Source: Strongylocentrotus droebachiensis (lineage: Eukaryota; Echinodermata; Echinoidea; Camarodonta; Strongylocentrotidae). Taken from it: DNA of 64,000 nucleotides. Each line of letters starts with the position of its first letter. The first letter of the stretch is position 1. Below the pieces are notes generated by a model. It ran no database searches and had not been told where the DNA came from. It saw nothing but the letters and a program-made list of their open reading frames with translations. A program made the position numbers and the translations under genes. The stretch is taken from positions 859,024-923,023 of the forward strand of contig JAVYIG010000110.1 in NCBI GenBank assembly GCA_035222895.1. The letters are read 5' to 3'. Shown here piece after piece: positions 11,259-24,600 of the stretch.

Positions 11259-14200
11259 CCGGAAATAGCGCTTTTCAGGTGGAGAAGAAAGAGACTTTAT
11301 GAGCACTGGATTGAAATAAGAGCAAGATAATAGATTGTTTGACCTTCAGTATCACAATAAGTGGTGACTGTACTGGAGATATACATGTATGTGTTTGAGG
11401 AAGGGAATCCCTGAAACCTATTTTTAGTCTGTACCCATCAATGGTTCACAGATCTATGCCTCATGTCCTGAAATAACTGATTTCTGGAAGTCTTTAGGTA
11501 AATTAAAAATCTTGTTTGAAAGTTTAAAATCTCAGTAAAATGAAACTGAAGCTATATATTTAAGTTTCAATAGACCTGTTAAGAAACATACTCTGTTCAT
11601 GTATTCTAATTTAAGGATGTTTTTCCCCCGAGGATCTAGTGAAGAATTATTACAGTTACCTGTTGAATGAACAACATACTTGGTCTGCATGCATTACTTG
11701 ATGGTATGTCGGGTAAGCCTCTGGCACAATTTCAGATTGTCTAAAACAACTTTTGTTTTAATAGTATGCATAAAATTTGAATACACATGTTAGTAAGCCG
11801 GTCTATTGTAGAGGTTCTTGGGTGGAATTTGCAAGCTGTCATACATGTACCATGGTAGGGCAGTCTCCCCGGATTGCATTTTAATTTTTTTTTTTTTGGG
11901 GGGGGGTATTTATTTCTGATATTTATACAGGGTGCCACATATCACCATCACAATTTGTACATTTGTACATTTATTTTAAAATTATGATCCTTGGATGTGA
12001 GGAAGGGCTCTTGCTTAATATGAAGTCAATTAGACTTTAAATGTAACTTGTAACCAAAAGGTGATACATGTATTTGTTGAAGAAATTATCCTTCAATCTT
12101 CATTGTTTACTATAAATTTTTCCCCAGTCACTCTTAAGTGATCTTCTTCTTTTACTTTGGTATCTAGATTAATATACTAAATACAGATTGTTTATATTCA
12201 TGTTTTATTATTAAAAGTGAAAAAGAATATAATTCTTCAAAATATTGATTTTGTTGTCTGTTATGTTTTTGTACCTCCATGGCTTGATCCTCTAGACCCA
12301 GCCTACATGCAAACACGCAAGGATGATACTCAATTACCGGAGACTTAGATATGTGATTACAAACATTACTGTTATGTAGGAACAGAGACAGTACAACAAA
12401 GGCAAACAGAGAACAGGAGAGCATACACTAATAAGAAAAGCCCAGGACTTTACCCGATTAATGATTCATGCAGGGCAGGTAACCGAAAAATATACAAATC
12501 GTTGCAAAAATAGCTTTATAAAAATAAACATGGTAGTTAAGCAATGTATGTATCCTACATTACTCCGTATCACATCTACCAAACTACACATGTACAATAC
12601 TTCAAATATTGCTGCAGCTCATGAAAAAAACAATAGAAAATAAAAAGGACACCTCACAGCACTCAAAGTAATTTAGTAAGAATTTATTACATCATATCTC
12701 AACTCTAGAGTAGGAAATGAGAATTATATTTACCGGTAAAATGAATATTGTATTTATCTACACATACATCTTATAATACACAATATCTATGGTAGATTAA
12801 GTATTGAAATAATTTAACATATTGACATATTTAGTACAGAACGCACCAAAATCATTTTGCAGTGCATCATTAAAATAAGTTTGTTCGGCCTAAATTTACC
12901 TGGTCCTTTTTTGTTCATTGGCATGTAATATATAACTTTGCAGAGCATTATTACACAATGACACTTCAATGAGGGATGACGTTACAAAGGACACTGCCAG
13001 AGTACATCAACAAATGCTAGACCTTCACCTCACTGGCAATGTGAATGAGTGCATTACAGGACTTTTCATATTAGGAGAAAGCACCGTTTTGATTTGTTTT
13101 ATTTATTTTGTTTACTATGTTTTCCTTTTTAGGGAGTCCTTCCTGGGAAGGAAAAGCGAGACTGAAAAGAGTACATTATTTTCAAGACTCAATGAGATTC
13201 CAATGGTCGTAATGGGCCGTCAGTCCGCTGGGATGTTGTGTTTGAAATACTACCCTTTATTTAAATGGAATTGCAGTATTATTTTAAAAACCTATTATAA
13301 ATGGAAGAATTCTGAGAAACCATGCAAATCATGTACAAAATAAAGGGGGGGGGGGAGGATACATTTTATTACAAGTACACCTGTATTTATACAAACAAGG
13401 TACATTTCACAACTGGTTCTTATTTCATAAATATCACATACAAATAATTACCAAGAAATATATGATTTATTTATCACTAAGTGATGGATAAAACTTACAT
13501 GAACAAATATATGAATGCACATACACCTTATGGCACTTGAAACAATATTTGGAACAACATAAGCAACATACCTCATCGATATCATGTTAATGTACACTGC
13601 TAAAGCCATGATGGAGATGACTAAACAATCACACACTCAAATGAAATGCATTGCGTTAAAAAAAATTAGTAATAATGAATAAAAAGAATTATGCCATTCA
13701 AATTCTTTTGGGCTGTAAATCAATCCAAATGGTTTTGTATGCAGATAATGATGAAAATCAAATTCTATTAAAAGTGAAAATTAAAATATACCGTATGTGG
13801 ATAACAAATAATAGTCATTTTTTAATCCTTGTAAATGCTATTTGAAAACGGATACTGGCGAAAAAATGCTCGACATTCTAACAATCAAAATTAATATTTC
13901 AAACTCTTTTTGTAATCATTAAAAGATGAATTTATGCTTCACTTGAGCATTTTCATTTACAATTATACATGTACATACATGTAGTACCTTTAAATGCAGA
14001 AAAAATCCTGCATATGTAATAGATTACAGGTCTTCACAATGCTTTTTCACTACCGGTATACCAATGAAAAAGTTATCTATTTCTGGCCAAAAGATACTAC
14101 TGCATTTCCTTTGTACATGCTATATAAAAATATAATTTTATTAAAATCCCACTGAGAAATATTTCAAAAGTGATTCCTATAAAGAAAAAGGTTATCCCAC

Positions 14201-17200
14201 ACTATATAATCTATTCCTGCTCATAAATAGAGGCATAACTTTAGCCATAAACCAAGGTTTCATTATTTCTTCCCTACTGAAATTTATCAAACTATGAATG
14301 AGTGAGGTATTCCTAAAGCTATAGTGAATGTTTGTGGAGGTATAGTGGTCTAGTGGATATGTCACCAGACTGAATTACATGGTTTGCGGTTTGCCCTGGC
14401 ACTAATATCTTTTAGCTAGACATGATTTATTGATTAACCTGCATTCACCACTCTCCACCCAGGTGTGATGTTAATGGGTGCTCGCTCACTTCATATTCTT
14501 ACACATATTACTTTTAAAATGGACACCATCATATCTAGATTTTATAAACATATAGCCCAACAATTGTATTTTATTTAGTAATCCAGTAGCATTTTATTTC
14601 TTTATACAAGTCAAAGTAGTCAATGATGTACGACAGCAACTGCAGAGATTTTGGATAAACACCGTTTTATGTTTTTTTTTATAGACTTCACACTTATAGC
14701 TTTACATGTATCTTCACTCAGCAAGAAAAGAAAGTGGACACTCTTTAGTGTTCAAAATTTTCTTAAAAACCGTCAATGAAATATAATAAAATACATGTGT
14801 ACGCATCAAATTAAAGGAAAATTATATTCTACCAATAGCAATTAAGAGCAAGTTTTGAACTTTAATACTTGAAAGGGCTCAATCATTTAGCGGTAAGAAG
14901 AAATTTAAAAATAGTGCAAGTAGCCATTCAAATGCCAATGATCATGTGCATCTGTAAAATATTCATGTTGAACACTGAAAACAAAGACTGGGGAACAATG
15001 AGTATTGAGATCTGGATGTCAACTGTAGTCTCAGGATTGCACGGTGAAAATGTCTCTCCTTTCCCCTTTCTCCTAATTGTCTTTTGTTGTTTTTGTTTGT
15101 TTATTGTTTTAATTCGACTCAACACGATGGAAATGCACATGAACATTTGAATGGCCAGATGCCCCATTTTTGACATTTTCTTTCTGAGACTCATTTATTG
15201 TTAAATGGCCATGCTCACTCATGATCGAGTGAATGGTATGATTAAGAGGGCATAGAATTAGTTTATGTTTATTTTGATATATGAAAGATAATTATATAAT
15301 TTTTCAACATTTATTTGATAATCTTACTTATAACTAGTGTCCACTTTCTTATTTTGCTGAGTGTATTAAACTTAATTAAGTACTTAGTACTACAATGTAG
15401 TACCTCCTGTACATACAGCAAATTTATTTAAACCATTCCACAAATTTTTCACCCCACACCCGAAAGACATTTCAAACTAGCAGAAAAATGCTATGATTCA
15501 ATACTGACTGCCATATTTACATGTACATTTTTACACAAACATCTTATACAAGAATATTGTATATGAATGATCATCACAGGTTATCTTGAGTTCTGGCAAT
15601 GATAACAAATATTTTTGATTTCACTGTATAAAAAAGCTTAGTCATGTGCAAAAAGAAGATAAATCAAACTAAACTTTGACCCCACATCAAGAGCTAGAAC
15701 ACTTGACCCTGAACATGTGCATAATGTGTCGTGCTTTTCAGTAAATTCCATTTCCACACCCATCTACTGCATAATAAACAATTTAGAACAATAATCACAC
15801 TTGAACTGCAATTCCATTACCAGAACTCAAGGTTATCATTATACAAATGTATCTTGTATTTGAGCTGTGCTTTGCTTTAGTTCATCTGTTTTTATTTTTT
15901 TAGTATTTTTTTCTTCCTTTTTTTGTTACTGTTAGAGTAAGGTTGAACTTCTGCAGCTCTCCAAGTTTACCTGTATACGTTATCTATTAGGAATTACCAC
16001 ATATGAAAGATGTGTTATGCATAGCTTTTGAATACAATAATACAATGTCCACTGTATATCATTTTTCTAGCTACGTTTTCTGGATTTTTGCAAATGATAA
16101 ATACTATTTCTATAATTTATGCATCACACACCAAAAATATTAAATAACCAAATAAAATCGAGAAGTTCCTTCCAACTCATTTTCTTATTTGTCATTTTTT
16201 GATGAAAAGAAGAACCATTTTGTCCACTACATGTACATGTATGGACATTTCATTCAAGTCTATGATTTGTAAAAAATTAATTTCCATTTTTATAAATTGA
16301 ATACCAGTTAGTTAACAATCACAAAATGGCCTTTAAGCATACATGTACATGTACATATCCTTATTTATTTCAGGTTAAAATAAATTTGAACCTCTACCTA
16401 AATATGATCTGATAAACAAAACAAAACAACAACAAAAAATCATAGAGACATAACAGAGATTTAACATTTAATAAATAGGTGACTTAATCAGATAAACATG
16501 GATAAAAGCCACAATCTTTTATGATAAGTCAGTCATATAACCTTTTTTCTTTGTTACAGGGAGTTAAGATAGAACGACCCATAAAGGCTTCTGATGATGA
16601 AAATGTGATGGCCATTAACCATGATTATGATGATGATGTTAATGATGACAATGAGAAACAATACTGTATACTTCCAATACATACATGTAGTGTGTGTTTC
16701 TGGTGATTTTCTGTGACTTCTGGGGTTTTTTTAAAAGAGGAAAACTAAGTGGGATGTTTTGGGACTAGTATATAGCCAATATGGTGGTGTGCGTGCATAT
16801 TGTGCCATGCCCTATATCTAATGAAAGTGCACACAAAACTGCTATTCCGAGCTCCCGGTATACTGTATCAAAACTGCAATCTCATCATATTCGTTAGCTG
16901 TTGCATAGAGTAATGACATGGCGCAAACATTTAATTCTACATCACATATGATCGTTCCGTTACAAGTAAAGCTTCTAAACATTACTCATGAACGTCACAA
17001 CATCATCAGGGCGATTCCATGCAATGTGTCACGTACACCATCTTTCATTTCACATATATCTCGTCCAAAAATGAGGAAACCTTTGATATGACTAATGATT
17101 AATGGTGTTTCCTTGTATCATAGTCATACCAAGATACTTTTCGTTCATGGATGAAATATATGGATAAGTGTAATAAGTCCTGCATATATGGAACACATTG

Positions 17201-18516
17201 CAAAGGATTGCCCATCAGAAAATGATCTTTGATAATTAAGCAGAAAGCAAAAATTAGGAAAAAACAAATTAACAACCCTCAAACACACTTCCATATCTGG
17301 GATTATATGTATATCAATTTTGTAAAGAACTCATCAACCTGACAGCAATTTTTTTTAAAATACAAGAAATGGTGTGCAGACTCGTCCATTTGACTAGCAA
17401 GATTTCATTTAGTTCTATATAATTCCTCTCAAACCAAATTTTCCTATGAGTATCTAAACCCTCGAGTCTAATTTCTGCTTGATTCTCTTGCCACTCCAAA
17501 GTTTCATCACTCTGCACGTCACTCTGCACGTCCAATCCCCTTATAGGTTTGTTGGCAAAATCATCAAATTGGCCACCATTTCCTTTCCAAATATTTGATC
17601 CTGTTGTGAGCAGTACACTGTACATGTATATCACCTTATGCTGTGTCTTCTCACTCTCAGCCACCATTTCCAGAAGAAGATAAAAATCTTGCATACACCT
17701 CCTGATCCTCTGTCAACCCTTTATGTTATTCCTCTTCAGCAAGTTTGTTCCACAATTACATCAGTATTCAACATCCATATATTTCCTTGCTCGATCCTGA
17801 CAAATTGTAAGAATTGTACTTCCTTTGGTAACATCCACTCCGGCATGCACAATGCACTGAAAACCAATAACCCAAACTGATGTTCTAGTGGATGGACTTG
17901 CCGCACAGTGTTTCTAATGATACCCTGGAGTAGTGGTATTCTTAGAACAGCTTATCTGATAGAAACCTGAAGAAACAAAGAAATTCAGAGTTAATAAAAG
18001 AATTGCTAAGAATATGTTAGAAACTAGAATATTTAAGTGGAAGATTCTGCACACAAATCTCAAACAAAATAATTGGTTGTATTTTCTTTTCTTAAGTCAG
18101 ATATGGAATAAGAATGATACATTTCTGCAATTTCCAAATATCTTATGCCATTTTGTGTATAGGAATCTAAAGAAGAACTCTTTACTGAATGACAGGCATT
18201 TGTCAATGGACAACAGTTTTCAGCATATTATTTCAGACATACATGTACATGTTCATTTATAATCTCTTCATATCATGTATTTGTACAATATTCACTTTTT
18301 TTTCATTTTATTTTAAAGCAAATACATACATGTGTACAGGTACATTTGCATGTATTCCTGACATACTATGTACATAAATGTATACCGGTAGTCCTTTTCA
18401 TGAACTTTTCAGCACCAATCAAATGCTGGTTGTTTCAAGGAAATTCTTTTTTATTCTTCGAAATTTCATTGGAATATTCAGTGATGTACAAATAACATAA
18501 TATCATTACCCTAGTT
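11259..18516. other. Tail-to-tail spacer between RNF220 and EFCAB14
   Basis: No conserved gene recognised. The left part probably contains the RNF220 3' UTR; an AATAAA at about 13337 is one candidate polyadenylation signal among many. The right part should contain the EFCAB14 3' UTR. The rest is AT-rich with scattered ACATGTAC words. Open frames here (12969-13343, 17314-17694) have no recognisable domain. Confidence 0.5.
14335..14500 (+). repeat. Decayed tRNA-derived SINE copy
   Basis: GTGGAGGTATAGTGGTCTAG followed by GTGGATATGTCACCAGACTG resembles the head of the SINE at 2303. The B box is degraded (GGTTTGCGGTTTG) and the body diverged. Confidence 0.5.
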
Positions 18517-18614
18517 TTAACTGCTACCATCTTCTGTTTTTTCTGATGCTGTTGTACTTGATAGGCTTTCTGTTGATCCTGTGGTCACGGGTGGATTATT
18601 GACTGGTAATGGTC
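18517..18614 (-). CDS. EFCAB14: EFCAB14 coding exon 10 (C-terminus, stop)
   Basis: Acceptor TGATATAG, phase 1. It encodes GPLPVNNPPVTTGSTESLSS, then TTASEKTEDGSS and TAA (18517-18519). There is no EF-hand. A weak internal donor-like site (GATG|GTAGCA, about 18527) could in principle continue the message elsewhere. Confidence 0.72.
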
Positions 18615-21600
18615 CTATATCATGGTTGAGATTAAGGGAAAAGAGGTAACATAAATAAGATGTAGCATTTTACAATTCACATGATATAAAATACCACTCT
18701 AGGAGTTTGGGTAGCAAGGTTTCCATTAAGCAAGAAACAAATGGCCAGTGAAGTATTTCTACGCTGACTTTTATGTCCTTCTTCTGCAGGCATTGACTAT
18801 AAAATAGACATACAAAATGATCATGTTGTTAAACTACAAAAGCCTGGATGGGTATGAGGGATACTTTTACTCGTCTGTATAGACATACATATGAGGAGAG
18901 AACTTGAAAGTATGATCTGAAATGCCTGCATATTCGAGAAATAACATGACAAAATATTGTTGATGAGGTGTTTGGCTCACTCACTTTCATGTTGATATGC
19001 AAAACTGAAATTACCAGGTTATATGGACAATGTGTAATTGAAAATCACATGGCAGTTATAGCTTTAAAAGCCGATCTAATCAGACCAATCACACCATACA
19101 CCGGTGAACATTATTCTCCAATTTCATGACCTTAAAGGTAAAGACCACTATTGAAAACGCCCCAATTTCAAAAATTAAATGGAAGCTCTTATTACCAATC
19201 ATGTGAAAGAATATGTTTTGACTAATACATGATGGTAACAAATTTGCCGGGAAACCGCCTACTTATTGATATATTTGGTAAATTAGTTTATCTATTGGTG
19301 TGTGAGAGATAAACGCACGTGTCGCGCACGTTTGCGTATAGTCCCATATACATCTTTCTGTGTACAGTGCTTGTAACTTTACCAAGACTTGGCCAAATTT
19401 CTTATCATTTTGATGATTCCAGAACTTTGCAGTACACACCAATACTTATATGCTAGATGATCAACCTTTTCTGATCGATTCCACAACGATTCTTTCACAA
19501 TGCAATCGCATGACCATAACTGGTCTTTATCTTTAATCAACACTGTGTACTACCATTTAACCCATTGCCCACCAGAATCAACCGACTCCTGTACTAGAGC
19601 CTATGGGAATGACAGAATTCAGTAGCCAAAGGGCTTTTTAAGGAACAGTAAAAATCTCAATTCTGTATTCATTCCTACCTCCTTCTGCAGGTGTACAGGC
19701 ACTACACTCTCGTTTTAAAGTGCTTATCTGGTCCTGGATTGCTGCAAGCCTAGTCCCAACTTCATTATCAAACGAGTTGGCACCCGCTATTTCTTGCCGA
19801 AGGGTGTCGACATCACTTTGGAGGGTAGAGACGTCGGCAAAGTTATCATTCTTGAACTGCGCAAGGGAGCGCTCTAGGAGCATCTGCATGCTGTTGGTGA
19901 CATTGACGTTCAGTAGATCGGGGTTGCCATCAACGGGTTTAAGCTGGAAAACAAAAGGCAAACAGAAAATGACAGCGAAATGTTACTTCTTATCATGCAT
20001 CCATTATTATAGCTCTAAACAATATGAAAATAAATATTACATAAACTAGATGGACCTTCCCCCAGACCACCTCATTCCAGTGACAAATTATTTTCTTGTT
20101 TTTAATTATTTGTGTAAGTATATGTGTAAGTGAATATTTCTATTCATTCCCTATCAACATGACTCCAAATCTATTTACCTCTTTGACTTTCTCCTCTAGT
20201 CTTCCTATCCTGTCTGTTAATGACTGCAACCATGTAGCGTTGAAATTAGGCGAGTCTTCTACCGGAATGATGTCTGTTACTGGCATTGATGCAATGCTTC
20301 TGTTATATTCATCCTTCTGCAATACAATACAAAATAAAAGAATATAATTGAATGTTGAAGTAGTGACAGACACTCGTAGTCTACGAAAGGAGTTATACCT
20401 CACCATTTTTTTTGTTACCATTCCTGTAAAGTCACATGGATTGGAAAAGAAGACCTTCCGGTTACAGTTATTTAGTTACTGGTAATCTTTTTCTTTTCCC
20501 GGCATCCATGTGACTCTTTTCCAAATATACTCTTGTTTTGTATTCAATGATTTTCTCTGTTTTTGCTGAATAAATAATAATAATAATAATAATAATCAAA
20601 AGGAGACTCAAATACTGAGGGGCAAGGTGAAGCCTTTCTTTGCAAAATAGATGACAGCACAATTTGTCTTGCTTGATATAGACATTCCTAAAAAGAATTA
20701 TCTTTAAGGTGTGCACATGAACTTTAAGTATGCAGTATGGCAGAGTTGATTTGGCCAGAAGACGGGAGATGTGATTCAAATGATTTCATTATTAACAGAA
20801 ACTTGGGAAAACACCAAAGTTTTGCATCCTCATGTCATTCTGCACATAAATTGCTTCAACATTTTTAACCTATGTTTAGAATATACTTTGCAATATTTAC
20901 AGAATGAATATTGGTTGCTGATATTTTGAATATAACATAATAACAGCTATATATTATGTTTGTATAGCACACATCCCATGATATAACATCTCCATGCACT
21001 TCCGATAGACTTTGGATATATATTTGTTATATCATGGAACCCCAAGCATGCAGAGCAAAATCTTGGTTATTTGTTACTTTCAGGATTGAGTTTGCTCGAT
21101 ATAACTTACCAGAAGTTCAATATCTGCTTTCATTTGTGCCAGGTCAAACTGACCGGCCTGAATACCCTGTGGAGCAGAGCTGCTATGGCCAGCCACAGTG
21201 GGCAGCACAGGAGGTGGAGTAGCTGTATCGTTTAGTAGCGTCTTTCGAAGCTGAGTCAACGAGGCGACTACTTCCTCATGCTCTCTTGAGAGATTTGTTG
21301 CAGTGCTCTGTACCTCATGAACAGCAGCCCATATTCTCGTAATATCCTGTAGGCGCAAAATTAGGTGCAATCAGAAACAAATCATTTGATAAATGTGTCT
21401 TTTTATTTGATTCACTTGTCTCTATTTTTGCAAACTCCTTATCTCTTATCTCCATAAGCATACAATTCCCACATATGTTGGGTTTGCAAAGCTGAATTGA
21501 AATTATAATCAGTAGGTCGGAAACCCTTGAATTATAAGATCTGTAATAGACCTTGGATATTCCTTGACAGTGTTCCTTACTATATTTCAACAGATAAACC

Positions 21601-24600
21601 TTACACAATGTACCTCTTAAGAACCAAAGATCTGTATATAAATGAATCTGACCCTGCCTATAAAACAATTTAAAAAACAAATATGTACTCCAGCAGTAGG
21701 GTACCCAGCACTTAAAAATATTTTACAATGTATGTTTGGTGTGCATTTGCATGGGAACCCAGCCTGACTCAGGTTCTAGGGGCAGGATCTTGATGTTATC
21801 TTTTCTCCATATTCCTTACCCAATCACCCAAAGAATTCTAGGTTAAATATTCTGTTCATACATACTATCTATACACAAATTATTTTTTAGGTGAAAGGTA
21901 CTCATTCAGCTTTAATGTGTCCCTCTTTCAATTCAATAAATAGTCGCCTGGGTGGCAGAAGGGCGTTAGCTCGAATATCAGGTAAAAAATGAAGCGCTAA
22001 GCAGAAGGGCATTAGCACTAAATCGCCTCAAACTTTTTTAAAACTGACTTATTTCAAAAAAAATTGTGGCCATGTTCTACTATAACATTTCTATTATTCT
22101 TTTAAGTTTTGAACCACTTTTCGGGACGGAAAGCAGTTTAAATACAAAAGGAATCTTTAAATTTGAAAAGTAGTTTTTGAGTCGGTTGCGCGCTAACGCT
22201 CTTCTGCCAGTCGGGCGACGAAATTGTGAACTGGGTCCAGAGCTCCCCAGGTCTGTTCAAAGTTATATGTCATGCCAATAACAAATCTTTTTCCTAAAAT
22301 AAAAAGATAACATATAATTCAGAACAACACCCCTGGTCGAAATCTAGAATTTAACTTTATTCTGTACCTCTTTGACTTCAATCAATTGTGGACTGGGTCC
22401 AGAGCTTGCCGCCGAGCCTGTTGAAGGTTCTGTAGCAGGAGGATGTTTGGTTGTGGCACTTGAAGCAGAGGTGGGTGGGGCAACCTCCGGGCTCGGTGGG
22501 GTGGTAGGTGGATTTTGTAAAAGAGTTATTTGGTTCTTTAAGGTATCGACCTCATTCTGAAAGGTAATATGGAGGATAAACAAATTATTCACAAACAATA
22601 ACAAATACTAACAGTAATCTGTAGAAATTGATGAATCTTTAAAGCCCCACTGTACTACTTATAGCTACTTGCGCTCTCTATATAGCAAACAATGCCTAAG
22701 TGGTGATGGTTCGTCCCCAATGGTCGTTAATTGAGAGCTGATTTGTCAGTGACCATGCAGGGAGGTCTAACCCCTCCTGGCCAAACTAGTGCAGACAGGC
22801 TTTAAAGGTCCCTTTTTTTCTCCACTTTACCCTCATCGTCTGTTTGAGGGGATTATAGCATCTTTGATAAAATAAAACATAAATTACTTAATCTATACTT
22901 TCAAACGCGAGTCTCGTTTAATACAGCATACTGATTGGTTTAATATCAGTTGTTCGATTTTGGATCTTTCATGTCAACTTTGGTATACAAAAGGACACTG
23001 AACATCTAAGAACATGCAGTAAGAATGTAGAAACTATTATTTTATCTTGGTATGATTTTGTCATCATATGTTTCACAACATCTCAGAGTCCTTCTATGCA
23101 GAAAAAGAAGACTTGGCATGGGATTTTATGATCATGATCTTACCGATAATTCTGTTATCCTTTGTTCATGATCTGTTATCTTTTGTTCATTATCTGATAC
23201 TTTCGCATCCTGAATCTCATGTTTTCCTTTGAGATCTTCTACTTCACTGCCAAGCTCAGCAACATTCTACAAGATGACGATAGAAAAGAGGAGAGAAGCA
23301 AATCAAAAATAGTTGAGTCGACTATCAGACATCATGGCCACATTTCACTTTTAAAGTGTCTATTTATACAGGGTATAAATCTGCAGTTTTCAGCAGATTG
23401 AAAATGAGATACATTCCAACAAAAAATCATACATACAGGGGTGTACATACATTAATAAGTGTTAAATGAATTAATAATAAAGACAACACACAGATTGTTC
23501 ATTACTTTCATTATCATAGCTTATAATGTGATTTTTTTTTCTTCTTCAAAGAACATTAACAGCTTCATCCTCCTCCTCCTCCTCCTCATCTACTTGTAAG
23601 CTGCATTCCTCCATGGGGGAGGGGGTTTTCAATACTATTGTCCCCTCAACAAGTGAAAATGCTCATTTGCAGAAAGCTGTAAAATATTATCCTCTTTCTC
23701 TTTATCTCCCTCTCTCTCTGCCTCTTACTTTAATACTCACTTCTCTATGAACTCTATCAAAACAAAAATAATGCTAGGTGATCAAGCATTTACTTGTGCA
23801 GCCCCAAAACTCTGGGATAACTTACCATCTGAAGTCAGGAAATCACCATCTGTGAATATCTTTAAATCAAAACTGAAAGCACATCTCTTCAATTAACTGT
23901 AAATCTAAGGCAGTAAGCATATCAGGAGCTCTAGTAGCGCAGTAGAATATATACTTAATTTTGGATAGTTTCTGCGCTATATCAATGTATTATTATTATT
24001 ATTCTTATAACTCACCTGTTGCAGCTCAGCTACTGATGAAGATGATGTTTTGCCCTCAAGGACTGCTATCCTGGCTTTTAAAGAATCCAATTCATCTTGC
24101 CTTGTTTGTACAGCACTCAGTGACTTGTTTAATATATTAATCTGTGAATATATAGGAATATATGATTCAGAGAAATAATCATACCCACAAAGATCCTACT
24201 CATTTGAGGCTGTGCACTATAACGTCTCCATTGTTAAGATACTGGCTGCTTGTACAGCAAAATTCAACTCCGCCTTCCCATAATCTTAAAGTCTAACAAC
24301 TTCGGCTCATACATTCATTACAGACCCTAAGAATTCCAATGTGGCCCAGGCGCCTGTTGAGTGTTGAGCCCAGGCTATCCCCTCAAACATTAGAGATTTC
24401 CTGATCCCTCCTCTTATACTGTGAATATGTTTTTATTTTAGTTCCTTCCGCTCAGACAGTATTCAGAATAGCCTACATAATCCAGACCCATTTTAGCTTA
24501 TACCCTAGTCACACAGACAAGACAGAATATAAACACTGCTGCATTCTTTCCCTCTCTACACAGTTGCTAGTTTACCACATGAACACGTATGCACAAAACA

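Noticed and set aside
12969-13343. 124-aa protein-coding gene
   Set aside because: Likely within the RNF220 3' UTR or spacer; low-complexity hydrophobic run and no family resemblance.
17314-17694. 126-aa protein-coding gene
   Set aside because: No recognisable domain and no credible splice partners; length alone is not convincing in this AT-rich spacer.
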